Assembly (NCBI GenBank): GCA_030916545.1
Contig: JAUPWI010000070.1
Location: forward strand, 1 to 16,132
Direction of reading: 5' to 3'
DNA from: Patescibacteria group bacterium
GTDB taxonomy: Bacteria > Patescibacteriota > Minisyncoccia > Moranbacterales > UBA1568
DNA length: 16,132 nt
The notes beneath the pieces are model-generated. The model was not told where the DNA came from, did not search any database, and worked only from the letters and a program-made list of their open reading frames with translations. Both the position numbers and the translations under genes were made by a program. Each line of letters starts with the position of its first letter. The stretch's first letter is position 1. This document shows positions 6,570 to 13,398 of this stretch, piece after piece.

Positions 6570-7109
6570 ATGAGTATGAATCTTTGGCATGAGGTCTCTT
6601 GCGGGAAGAATGTTCCGGATAGCGTCAATGTGATCATCGAGATCCAGAAGGGCTCGAAGAACAAGTACGAGATCGACAAGGAAACCGGTCTTATCAAACT
6701 TGATCGGGCGATGAAGACTTCGCAGGATTACCCGTTCGATTACGGATTCGTTCCGCAGAGTCTTTGGGAGGACAATGACCCGCTCGATATCGTGCTTCTG
6801 ACCACGTCACCACTTGTCCCGGGGATACTCGTGGAGGCCCGGCCGATTGCCGTGATGCGCGTCGTGGATTGCGGCGAGGGCGACGACAAGATCATTGCTG
6901 TTCCGAAAAGCGATCCCCGTTTCGATGAGATCGAGGACCTTGGGGATATCAATAAGCATACCCTGAAGGAGATTCAGCACTTCTTCGAGACCTACAAGAC
7001 GATCGATGACGGGAAGGAAGTCATCGTGCAGGGCATCGAGGGGAAAGCCGCGGCTGTCGCGACGGTCGCGAAAGGCCTCAAGATGTACCAGGAAAAATTC
7101 GGGAAATGA
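6570..7109 (+). CDS. ppa: Soluble inorganic pyrophosphatase, family I
   Basis: A 179-residue cytoplasmic enzyme that hydrolyses pyrophosphate and so pulls nucleotide and tRNA-charging reactions forward. The metal-binding signature EDNDPLDI (67-74) carries the DxDPxD aspartates D68, D70 and D73. Other active-site residues match by position: E24, K32, R46, Y58, D100, D105 and K107 in the GEGDDKIIAVP stretch. The length is right for the prokaryotic family. ATG at 6570 is chosen (another at 6576 is in frame); an upstream ATG at 6516 would lie inside nusA and is rejected. The gene follows nusA by 31 bp with no promoter or terminator between, so it is probably co-transcribed. The nearest purine-rich stretch (GGGGAG, 6545-6550) is too far upstream to be a clear ribosome site. 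Confidence 0.95.
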   Translation: MSMNLWHEVSCGKNVPDSVNVIIEIQKGSKNKYEIDKETGLIKLDRAMKTSQDYPFDYGFVPQSLWEDNDPLDIVLLTTSPLVPGILVEARPIAVMRVVDCGEGDDKIIAVPKSDPRFDEIEDLGDINKHTLKEIQHFFETYKTIDDGKEVIVQGIEGKAAAVATVAKGLKMYQEKFGK

Positions 7110-7116
7110 TTTTTCC
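7091..7116 (+). terminator. Weak hairpin across the ppa stop
   Basis: GGAAAAAT (7091-7098) pairs perfectly with ATTTTTCC (7109-7116) around a 10-nt loop, followed by GGTTTTTC. The stem is AT-rich, so termination would be partial at best. Confidence 0.3.
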
Positions 7117-7187
7117 GGTTTTTCGGGGGTTCGTATTTCGATACCGGGAGATTTTCTGGAAATCGGAGTTCGGGATTTATCAGCTTA

Positions 7188-7193
7188 TATACT
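7188..7193 (+). promoter_or_regulatory. Candidate -10 box for tig
   Basis: TATACT ends 11 nt before the tig ATG and would give a leader of about 5 nt. No good -35 is seen. Confidence 0.3.
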
Positions 7194-7204
7194 GAAAAGA
7201 TGAT

Positions 7205-8506
7205 ATGGATATCGTTGTAAAGAAGCTTCCTGCTTCACAGGTGGAGATGAATGTGACGTTGGCATGGGATGAGTGGAAGAAGGAATGCAATCATGCCGCG
7301 GAACACGTCGCGAAAGAGGTGAAGATGCCGGGATTTCGTCCAGGAAAAGTCCCTCGAGCCATCGTCGAGAAACGGTATGGCAAAGAGGTCGTCCTGCATG
7401 AGGCGGCTGAGCACGCGGTTTCGCATGCGTATAGCCGTGCGCTCGAACAGGAACATATCGATGCGATCGGTAAGCCGGAGGTCAAGCTTGAGAGCATACG
7501 GGAAGGTGAAGTGCTGACATTCACGGTCACGACGGCGGTGCTTCCGGAGGTGAAAATCGCCGATACCTGGCGGAAGTCGGTACGGTCGGCGAACGAAGAG
7601 CATAAGCGGAAGGAGTCAGATTTGCTTGTCGAATCGAAGGAAGTCGAGGACGAATTGCAGCGCCTCGCTTCGATGCGGGCGAAATTCATCACCGTGAATC
7701 GTCCGGCGGCACTTGAGGACAGTGTGGAGGTCGATTTCGAAGTCCGGATGAATGGCGTGGTCATCGAGGGAGGGAAGAGTGAGAAGCACCCGTTGGTTCT
7801 GGGGAAGGGCGCGTTCATACCTGGTTTCGAGGAAGCAGTCGTCGGGATGCAGGCGGGCGAGGAAAAGACGTTCACTCTTTCGTTTCCGGCGGAGTATCAT
7901 GCGAAGCATCTCGCCGGGAATCCGGCGGAGTTCCAGGTAAAACTCCGTCTGGTTCAGGAAAGGCAGGTCCCGGCTCTTGATGATGATTTCGCTCGGGGAC
8001 TGGGGTCCTTTGAGTCATTGGAGGATCTGCGGAAGAAGATTTCCGAAGGGATGCTCGAGGAGAAGCGGCAGCATTTCAAGGAAGCGGGTCGGACAGCTGT
8101 GCTTGATGCTCTTGTGGCCGATTCCTCCATCGATTTTCCGGAAATCTTGATCGAAGAGGAGCGGAATCGGATGGCATCGGAATTTCAGATGCAGGTCGAG
8201 AATATGGGTATGCCTTTTGAACAATATCTCGAGCGTACAGGAAAGTCTTTGGACGCTTTGAAGCAGGACTGGACGGAACCGGCAAAGAAAAGACTGGCCG
8301 CGAGCATGATTCTGGAGAAGCTTGCCACGGATGATCAGATCGAAATCGACTCGAAGGAGATCGAGCAGGAAATGAACGTCGTGCTTCAGCAGTACAAGCG
8401 TGTTCAGGATGCGGAGAAGAACATCGATCTGGAACGGTTGTACGCCGCTACTCGCGGACGGCTTCGGAACGAGAAGGTGTTCGAGATGCTGGAAAAGGTG
8501 CAGTAG
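7205..8506 (+). CDS. tig: Trigger factor, ribosome-associated chaperone and prolyl isomerase
   Basis: A 433-residue protein that binds the ribosome exit tunnel and shields nascent chains. The ribosome-docking signature GFRPGKVP is at residues 43-50 within the N-terminal domain (1-115). An FKBP-type peptidyl-prolyl isomerase domain spans about 171-250 (EDSVEVDFEV through LGKGAFIPGFEEAVVGM to AEFQVKL). The C-terminal helical arms occupy about 251-433, rich in charged residues. Size and order are those of full-length trigger factors; residues 115-170 hold a charged helical linker. It is followed after 36 bp by clpP, the common tig-clpP order; clpX is absent here. There is no clear Shine-Dalgarno, and a -10-like box lies just upstream. 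Confidence 0.95.
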   Translation: MDIVVKKLPASQVEMNVTLAWDEWKKECNHAAEHVAKEVKMPGFRPGKVPRAIVEKRYGKEVVLHEAAEHAVSHAYSRALEQEHIDAIGKPEVKLESIREGEVLTFTVTTAVLPEVKIADTWRKSVRSANEEHKRKESDLLVESKEVEDELQRLASMRAKFITVNRPAALEDSVEVDFEVRMNGVVIEGGKSEKHPLVLGKGAFIPGFEEAVVGMQAGEEKTFTLSFPAEYHAKHLAGNPAEFQVKLRLVQERQVPALDDDFARGLGSFESLEDLRKKISEGMLEEKRQHFKEAGRTAVLDALVADSSIDFPEILIEEERNRMASEFQMQVENMGMPFEQYLERTGKSLDALKQDWTEPAKKRLAASMILEKLATDDQIEIDSKEIEQEMNVVLQQYKRVQDAEKNIDLERLYAATRGRLRNEKVFEMLEKVQ

Positions 8507-8542
8507 GGGGTCAGGGAAGTCCATCTTTAAGGTATTATCGTT

Positions 8543-9127
8543 ATGCAGAACAATTACCTCATTCCCATGGTGGTCGAGAAGACGAGTTTCGGGGAACGGG
8601 CGTACGATATTTACTCACGTCTGCTCTTGGACCGTATCGTGTTCATCGGTTCGCCGATTGATGACGGCGTCGCCAACGCGGTAATCGCACAGCTTCTGTT
8701 TCTCGATTCCCAGAATCCGAAGGAAGACATCAAGATGTACATCAACAGTCCGGGCGGATCGGTCACTTCGGCGCTTGCGATCTATGACACGATGCAGTAT
8801 GTGAAAGCGGATACGCAGACAATCTGTGTCGGTATGGCCGCATCCGCCGCGGCACTGCTCCTCGCTTCGGGGAAGAAAGGCAAGCGCATGGTGCTTCCGA
8901 ACAGCGAAGTAATGATTCATCAGGTGCTTGGTGGCGCGCAGGGACAGGCGACGGAAATCGATATCCATGCCCGGCACATCCTGAAGACGCGGGACCGGTT
9001 GAACAGGATCCTGGCCAAGCATACCGGTCAGAAGCTCGCGAAGATCGAACGTGATACGGATCGTGATTACTTCATGTCTGCCGAAGAGGCGGTGGCTTAC
9101 GGCATCGTCGATCGCATGATTGAATAG
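8543..9127 (+). CDS. clpP: ATP-dependent Clp protease proteolytic subunit
   Basis: A 194-residue serine peptidase that forms the barrel degrading proteins fed by Clp ATPases. The catalytic triad is complete: Ser101 in GMAASAAALLLASG (97-110), His126 in MIHQVLGGAQG (124-134) and Asp175 in ERDTDRDYFMSAEEA (169-183). INSPGGSV (67-74), the oxyanion-hole region, is also present. The nucleophile neighbourhood reads MAASAAA in place of the more common MAASMGA, a mild change. It is probably co-transcribed with tig; AAGG at 8529-8532 lies 10 nt before the ATG. A -10-like TATTAT (8533-8538) lies too close to the start to serve. A strong bidirectional terminator ends the unit. Confidence 0.97.
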   Translation: MQNNYLIPMVVEKTSFGERAYDIYSRLLLDRIVFIGSPIDDGVANAVIAQLLFLDSQNPKEDIKMYINSPGGSVTSALAIYDTMQYVKADTQTICVGMAASAAALLLASGKKGKRMVLPNSEVMIHQVLGGAQGQATEIDIHARHILKTRDRLNRILAKHTGQKLAKIERDTDRDYFMSAEEAVAYGIVDRMIE

Positions 9128-9144
9128 GGATATTTGGAGGGGGT

Positions 9145-9179
9145 CGAAAAAAGAATCCGGATGACGGATTCTTTTTTCG
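9145..9179. terminator. Bidirectional intrinsic terminator between clpP and gpmI
   Basis: A perfect 15-bp stem (9145-9159 with 9165-9179) and a 5-nt loop. The stem carries six A on the left and six T on the right, so it gives a GC-containing hairpin plus U-run in both directions. It serves the convergent genes clpP (+) and gpmI (-). Confidence 0.92.
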
Positions 9180-9198
9180 TACAGGCGACGGGAGACGT

Positions 9199-10767
9199 CT
9201 ACTGAAAAAGTTTGAGCAGACTGGTTCCGTTCATTTCGACAGGCTTCTTGATTTCCATGAGGTCGAGAATGGTCGGGGCGACGTCGGAGAGGAGTCCTCG
9301 GATCTCGTTCTGTTCGCGGACCATTTCGTCGGTCGATTTTTCGCGGTGATTGTCGGGAGTGATGAACCAGAGCGGTACGGGATTGACGGAGTGCTCGGTG
9401 TCGATTTCCCCGGTTTCGAGGTTTTTGAGTTCCTCGGCATTCCCGTGATCAGCAGTAATCAGGATGGCCCCGTTGTGCTTGAGGATGATCGGAATGAGGA
9501 TGGAGAGGCTCTTGTCGGTGGCTTGGCAGGCGACAATGGTCGCTTCCTCGTTTCCGGTGTGCCCGACCATATCGGCATTCGCGTAGTTGACGAGGATGAA
9601 ATCATATTCGTTTTTTTCCACCATCTCGATGAGCTTTTCGGTCACCTGAGGGGCGCTCATTTCGGGGACTTCGTCGAAGTGGGCCACGGTCGGCGAGGGA
9701 ATCAGCATGCGGTCTTCCCCGGGGAACGCCTTCTCTTTACCGCCGTTGAAGAAATACGTGACATGGGCGTATTTTTCGGTTTCAGCGATGCGGAGCTGAT
9801 TCTTGTTGGCGAGACTGATGGTTTCTCCGAGGCTGTTGGATACTTCTTCCGGAGGAAAGGCGAGGTGAACTGGGAGACCTCGCTCATATTCGGTCATGGT
9901 GACGAAGAAAGTTTCGAGGTATTCCCGTTCGAAACCGTCGAATTCGGGGACAGCGAAGGCTTTGGTAAGTTCCCGGGCACGGTCTTCGCGGAAATTGAAG
10001 AAGACGACCGCGTCATCGTCCTTGATGGGGATGAAGGGATTCTTCTCCGAACTGACGATGGTCGGTTCGATGAATTCGTCGGTGATGCCTTTGGTATAGG
10101 AACGTTCGATGGCGACGACCGGATCTTCCGTGGTTTCGGCCTTCCCTTCGGTGAGCATCCGATAGGATTTTTCGATGCGGTCCCAATTGTTGTTTCGGTC
10201 CATGCTGAAATTCCGTCCGGAGATGCTGGCGATATTTCCGATGCCGATCAGTCTGGTCACCCGGTCGAGCTCCTTGATGTGCTGGGCGCCGGACGTCGGA
10301 GGGGAGTCCCGTCCGTCCGTGAAGGCGTGGATGGAAACTTCCGAAAGGCCCTCCTGTTTCGCGAGGCGGAGGATGGCCGAAAGGTGTTCGCGGTGTGAGT
10401 GGACCGATCCGGAGCTGATGAGGCCCATGACATGCAGGCGGCTCTTTTTTTCTTTGACATGCCTGGTGGCGGCAACGATAGCTTCGTTCTTGTAGAAGGA
10501 TCCATCTTGGATGGACAGGGCGATGCGCGGGAGATTCTGGTAGATGACACGACCGGCACCGATGGTCATGTGTCCGACTTCGCTATTGCCCGAAGTGCTC
10601 CAGGGGAGACCGACGGAAATGCCCGATGCCTGGAGGGTCGTCATCGGGTAGAAGCGATTGAGTTTGTCGAAAGTCGGAAGAATGGCCTCCCGGATGGGAT
10701 TCCCGGCGACGTTGTTGCTCATTCCCCAGCCGTCGAGCACGATGAGTACTATGGGTCGATAGGGCAT
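9199..10767 (-). CDS. gpmI: 2,3-bisphosphoglycerate-independent phosphoglycerate mutase
   Basis: A 522-residue two-metal enzyme interconverting 3- and 2-phosphoglycerate in glycolysis and gluconeogenesis. VLIVLDGWG (7-15) gives the first metal-binding Asp (D12), and STSGNSEVGH (57-66) places the phospho-serine nucleophile at Ser62, as in the Bacillus enzyme. The phosphate-transfer domain has HAFTDGRDSPPTSG; the C-terminal phosphatase half has NYANADMVGHTG and TADHGNAEE, both metal-ligand motifs. Length is slightly above the usual 505-515. The start is the ATG at 10765-10767 (MPYRPIVL); a 29-residue upstream extension is rejected because it runs through promoter DNA. It is the only gene on the reverse strand and diverges from rny. 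Upstream on this strand, TTGTCA and a TGG-TACCAT extended -10 (about 10804-10824) may be its promoter. Confidence 0.96.
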   Translation of the reverse strand: MPYRPIVLIVLDGWGMSNNVAGNPIREAILPTFDKLNRFYPMTTLQASGISVGLPWSTSGNSEVGHMTIGAGRVIYQNLPRIALSIQDGSFYKNEAIVAATRHVKEKKSRLHVMGLISSGSVHSHREHLSAILRLAKQEGLSEVSIHAFTDGRDSPPTSGAQHIKELDRVTRLIGIGNIASISGRNFSMDRNNNWDRIEKSYRMLTEGKAETTEDPVVAIERSYTKGITDEFIEPTIVSSEKNPFIPIKDDDAVVFFNFREDRARELTKAFAVPEFDGFEREYLETFFVTMTEYERGLPVHLAFPPEEVSNSLGETISLANKNQLRIAETEKYAHVTYFFNGGKEKAFPGEDRMLIPSPTVAHFDEVPEMSAPQVTEKLIEMVEKNEYDFILVNYANADMVGHTGNEEATIVACQATDKSLSILIPIILKHNGAILITADHGNAEELKNLETGEIDTEHSVNPVPLWFITPDNHREKSTDEMVREQNEIRGLLSDVAPTILDLMEIKKPVEMNGTSLLKLFQ

Positions 10768-10819
10768 TTTTGCTTTTCTTTTAGAGATTTTCACTCGCAA
10801 TGGTACCACGGATTGTCCT

Positions 10820-10848
10820 TTGACAAAAGGGGCTCGTCGCCCTATACT
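10820..10848 (+). promoter_or_regulatory. Strong promoter for rny
   Basis: A perfect TTGACA (10820-10825), 17 bp, TATACT (10843-10848). It would start an mRNA near 10853-10855 with a leader of about 200 nt before rny. The region overlaps the likely control region of gpmI on the other strand. Confidence 0.8.
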
Positions 10849-10852
10849 GAGC

Positions 10853-11059
10853 ATGCATCTAATTCATGTGTTGATTCTAACCGTACTCTGGCAGAATCAG
10901 GTGCTTTTTGGAAGAAAATATGGGAATGGAACGGTCTCTCTACAATCAAAAGACAACATTTTTTTTCGGATCTTATTCTCTTTCTTTCCATTGTGCATAC
11001 TCGCCGGTATCCCTATGATACCGAGCTGCCGGTCTCATACGGTGCTTTCGTATGTTTGA
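10853..11059 (+). CDS. Possible leader ORF upstream of and overlapping rny
   Basis: A 68-codon open frame in the rny leader, with ATG only 4 nt after the -10 box (so it would be leaderless) and a TGA at 11057-11059 that overlaps the rny start by 8 bp. The product would have a hydrophobic N-terminus (HLIHVLILTVLW, 2-13) and a second hydrophobic segment (about 37-56). I recognise no family. It may be a true small membrane protein, a translated leader that couples to rny, or chance. The overlap matters because rny has no Shine-Dalgarno of its own and its ATG lies in a hairpin. Codon use is more AT-rich than in neighbouring genes, which weakens the case for a real gene. Confidence 0.25.
   Translation: MHLIHVLILTVLWQNQVLFGRKYGNGTVSLQSKDNIFFRILFSFFPLCILAGIPMIPSCRSHTVLSYV
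11005..11054 (+). promoter_or_regulatory. Two leader hairpins; the second contains the rny start codon
   Basis: CGGTATC (11005-11011) pairs with GATACCG (11017-11023), a 7-bp stem with a 5-nt loop. CATACG (11036-11041) pairs with CGTATG (11049-11054), a 6-bp stem with a 7-nt loop whose last three bases are the rny ATG. The start codon could be occluded until the hairpin opens, for example by ribosomes on the leader ORF. Confidence 0.45.
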
Positions 11060-12581
11060 AATAACCAGTCTTGTTTTCGGTGTCATGCTTCTCGGCGGAG
11101 GAGCGGTCGCTGGGTATTTTGTCCGCCAGAATATCGCCAAGAGACAATTGAAAACCGCCGAAGGTCAGGCGGAGAGGATACTCGGCGAAGCGAAAAAAAG
11201 GGCTGAGGAGTCCGTTTTGGAGGCGAAGAAGAAATCCGTCGAGATTCTCGAGGAGGCGAAGAAGAATGAGAAAGAGCGTGAGCAGAAGATTTTGAATCAA
11301 GAGGTCCGCGTCGAGAAACGCGAGGAGCAGCTTGATCGGAAGAGTCGGGAGCTCGAAAAACATGAAGAGGCCCTGGTGAGAAAGGCCGAAGGAATCAAGT
11401 CACTTCGGGAGGAAACCGAGAAACTGAAGGAGGAGGAGTTGGTCCGATTGCAGGAAATCGCTTCGTTGACCCGGGAAGAGGCCGCTGAACAGATATACAA
11501 GAAGGCTGAAAAGGAAAGCCAGGATGTTTTGGTGCGGCGGATCTCGAAGCTTGAGAACGAGAACGCGGATGAGCTTGAGCGGAGGGCGCTCTCGATCATG
11601 GGCACGGTCATCCAGAAATACGCCCGTTCGCATGTGGCTGAATTCACGACTTCGACCGTTCCGATTCCTTCTGATGAAGTGAAGGGAAAGATCATCGGGA
11701 AGGAAGGACGCAATATCCGGGCCTTGGAAAAGGAAACGGGAGTGGAATTCATCGTGGACGATACGCCGGAATCGGTGATCATCTCTTCGTTCGATCCGGT
11801 ACGGCGCGAGATTGCCCGCATCGCTCTCGAGAAGCTGATTGAGGACGGACGCATCCACCCGGCCCGCATCGAGGAAGCGGTAGCCGAAGCGAAGAAAGAA
11901 ATCGACCAGAAGATCCGTGAAGCCGGTGAGGCGGCCGCTTATGACGCCGGTGTCGCCGGGCTGCACCCGAAACTCCTCTATATTCTCGGCCGTTTGCGTT
12001 ATCGCTACAGCTACAAGCAGAATATCCTGCTGCATTCGTTGGAAGTCTCCTATCTTTCCGGCGCTATCGCTGCCGAACTCGGTGCCAATGTGGCCGTCGC
12101 CAAGAAGGCCGGACTTCTGCATGATATCGGCAAGGCGGTCGATCATGAGATTGAGGGGACGCATGTCAAGATCGGCATGCGCATCCTGGAGAAATTTAAT
12201 ATCGGACAGGACGTTATTGACTCCATGAAGTGCCATCATGACGAGTATCCGCATGAGCGGCTGGAGGCGTTCATTGTTACGGCTGCGGATGCCATTTCGG
12301 CTTCCCGACCCGGTGCGCGGAAGGAGACGGCGGAGAAATATATCAAACGTCTGCAGGAGCTCGAGGCGCTCGTCAATTCTTTCCCTCAGGTTGAGAAGTC
12401 TTTCGCCATTCAGGCGGGTCGCGAAGTCCGTATTTTCGTGAATCCGGAAAAGACGGATGATCTCGGCGCCATGAATCTGGCCAAGGAGATCGCCAAGCGT
12501 ATCGAGGAAGAGTTGCAGTATCCGGGTGAGATCCGGGTCAATGTCTATCGTGAAACCCGGGCCATCGAATACGCGCGTTAG
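11052..12581 (+). CDS. rny: Ribonuclease Y
   Basis: A 509-residue membrane-anchored endoribonuclease that initiates mRNA decay in many bacteria. It has the full domain set: an N-terminal membrane helix (4-23), a long highly charged coiled coil (about 30-170), a KH RNA-binding domain with IIGKEGRNIRALE (214-226) and a C-terminal HD phosphohydrolase domain with H328, the LLHDIGK pair H357-D358, and the CHHDE motif near 398. Length fits the usual 510-520. The start at 11052 gives the expected hydrophobic N-terminus (MFEITSLVFGVMLLGGG); there is no Shine-Dalgarno, and the ATG lies in a hairpin. A 200-nt leader and strong promoter suggest post-transcriptional control, possibly self-limiting as known for other RNases (inference). 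A terminator follows. Confidence 0.97.
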   Translation: MFEITSLVFGVMLLGGGAVAGYFVRQNIAKRQLKTAEGQAERILGEAKKRAEESVLEAKKKSVEILEEAKKNEKEREQKILNQEVRVEKREEQLDRKSRELEKHEEALVRKAEGIKSLREETEKLKEEELVRLQEIASLTREEAAEQIYKKAEKESQDVLVRRISKLENENADELERRALSIMGTVIQKYARSHVAEFTTSTVPIPSDEVKGKIIGKEGRNIRALEKETGVEFIVDDTPESVIISSFDPVRREIARIALEKLIEDGRIHPARIEEAVAEAKKEIDQKIREAGEAAAYDAGVAGLHPKLLYILGRLRYRYSYKQNILLHSLEVSYLSGAIAAELGANVAVAKKAGLLHDIGKAVDHEIEGTHVKIGMRILEKFNIGQDVIDSMKCHHDEYPHERLEAFIVTAADAISASRPGARKETAEKYIKRLQELEALVNSFPQVEKSFAIQAGREVRIFVNPEKTDDLGAMNLAKEIAKRIEEELQYPGEIRVNVYRETRAIEYAR

Positions 12582-12596
12582 GCAGGATCAGGTTCA

Positions 12597-12653
12597 AAGA
12601 GAAGTGTATTCTCTTCACGTCACCCCGCTCTGAGTTGGCGGGGTGATTTTTTT
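12597..12653 (+). terminator. Intrinsic terminator after rny, preceded by a second hairpin
   Basis: TCACCCCGC (12620-12628) pairs with GCGGGGTGA (12638-12646) around a 9-nt loop and is followed by seven T (12647-12653). Just upstream, AAGAGAA (12597-12603) pairs with TTCTCTT (12609-12615). Confidence 0.9.
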
Positions 12654-12675
12654 GTTTTGTTTAAGCCAATAAAAC

Positions 12676-12703
12676 TTGCGTATTTTTGAAGAAGGCTTAT
12701 AAT
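12676..12703 (+). promoter_or_regulatory. Promoter for the HU gene
   Basis: TTGCGT (12676-12681), 16 bp, a perfect TATAAT (12698-12703). The predicted start near 12710 gives a leader of about 90 nt. A weaker pair (TTGCGC ... TGC-TACGGT) lies downstream, about 12728-12756. Confidence 0.6.
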
Positions 12704-12783
12704 GGCGGAAAGAAGAGCGTATCGGGTTTTGCGCTTTTCGGAAAATCTGCTACGGTAGAAGAGGTTTAAAGCCTAAATACGGA

Positions 12784-12791
12784 AAGGAGGT
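12784..12791 (+). promoter_or_regulatory. Perfect Shine-Dalgarno for HU
   Basis: AAAGGAGGT ends about 8 nt before the ATG at 12799. It overlaps an in-frame GTG at 12790, which is therefore rejected as a start. It is the strongest ribosome site in the window, fitting an abundant protein. Confidence 0.85.
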
Positions 12792-12798
12792 GGAAATT

Positions 12799-13080
12799 AT
12801 GCAGAATATCAACAAAGATGCGCTTATCCATGAGATCATGGAGAAGACCGAGCTCGCGAAGAAAGATGTGGAGTCCGTGTTGGAATGCCTTATCGATGTC
12901 GTCACCGATCAGCTCCGCAAGGGGAACAAGGTGACTTTGACCGGTTTCGGTACGTTCAAGGTTTCAAGTCGTGCCGCCCGTGAAGGTATCAACCCGCAGA
13001 CGAAAGCCAAGATCACTATCCCAGCCATGACGGTTCCAAAGTTCACCGCTGGAAAGACCTTGAAAGAAGCTGTCAAATAA
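12799..13080 (+). CDS. HU/IHF-family DNA-binding protein
   Basis: A 93-residue basic nucleoid protein that binds and bends DNA as a dimer. The N-terminal helices (MQNINKDALIHEIMEKTELA, 1-20, through about 40) form the dimer body. VTLTGFGTFKV (45-55) is the conserved core strand pair, and the flexible DNA-binding arm spans about 55-77 with REGINPQT (61-68) in place of the common GRNPQTG. The C-terminus PKFTAGKTLKEAV (80-92) is typical. Length is within the 90-95 of the family. It is monocistronic: own promoter, excellent Shine-Dalgarno and strong terminator. HU cannot be told from an IHF subunit by sight, but a single generic HU is the simpler reading. Confidence 0.95.
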   Translation: MQNINKDALIHEIMEKTELAKKDVESVLECLIDVVTDQLRKGNKVTLTGFGTFKVSSRAAREGINPQTKAKITIPAMTVPKFTAGKTLKEAVK

Positions 13081-13116
13081 TCTTCCGTATTTTCCAGATA
13101 CAAAAGATAGAGTCGT

Positions 13117-13154
13117 CCCGCTCCGGCGTAATGCCGGAGCGGGGTTGCTTTTTT
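13117..13154 (+). terminator. Intrinsic terminator after HU
   Basis: An 11-bp perfect GC-rich stem (CCCGCTCCGGC, 13117-13127, with 13133-13143), a 5-nt loop and a T run at 13149-13154. Confidence 0.93.
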
Positions 13155-13179
13155 CGGGTGTACCGTCGTGCCGTTGTTG

Positions 13180-13208
13180 TTGACGGATGGAGCCGGAACG
13201 GGTACAGT
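13180..13208 (+). promoter_or_regulatory. Promoter for tRNA-Pro
   Basis: TTGACG (13180-13185), 17 bp, TACAGT (13203-13208). Transcription should begin near 13215, about 40 nt before the mature tRNA. Confidence 0.5.
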
Positions 13209-13255
13209 GGGAAGGGTTCGGATTCGGGCTGGAGTGTCCGGGTTCGGGCGGATAT

Positions 13256-13326
13256 CGGGGCATAGTATAGTGGTAGTACGAGTGATTTGGGATCATTTAG
13301 TCTCGGTTCGATTCCGAGTGCCCCGA
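13256..13326 (+). tRNA. tRNA-Pro(UGG)
   Basis: A full cloverleaf of 71 nt. The acceptor stem runs from C13256 to A13262 and pairs with 13319-13325, including the C1-G72 pair characteristic of bacterial tRNA-Pro; A13326 is the discriminator. The D stem is GTAT/GTAC (13265-13268, 13276-13279) around AGTGGTA. The anticodon arm (13281-13297) has loop TTTGGGA with anticodon TGG at 13288-13290 and G37, as expected for proline. The T arm is CTCGG-TTCGATT-CCGAG (13302-13318). CCA is not encoded (CTG follows), so a CCA-adding enzyme is required. Confidence 0.95.
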
Positions 13327-13365
13327 CTGACTGGAAAACTGTTTCTTGCGACAATACGCTTCCTT

Positions 13366-13385
13366 CTGTGCTGCACAGGGTTTTT
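13366..13385 (+). terminator. Weak hairpin with T run between tRNA-Pro and yvcK
   Basis: CTGTG (13366-13370) and CACAG (13374-13378) form a 5-bp stem with a 3-nt loop, followed by GG and five T. It may end the tRNA transcript. No convincing separate yvcK promoter was found, so partial read-through is likely. Confidence 0.3.
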
Positions 13386-13398
13386 CTTGATCGACCGT

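Noticed and set aside
9346..10398. A 350-codon forward open frame opposite gpmI, and the adjoining forward frame 10399-11064
   Set aside because: The reverse strand encodes a complete gpmI with all catalytic motifs; these frames are its antisense shadows, with glycine/aspartate-skewed composition and no recognisable domain.
13073..13354. Reverse frame encoding a GALGIEPR-like peptide over tRNA-Pro
   Set aside because: This is the antisense translation of a tRNA, a well-known source of false proteins.
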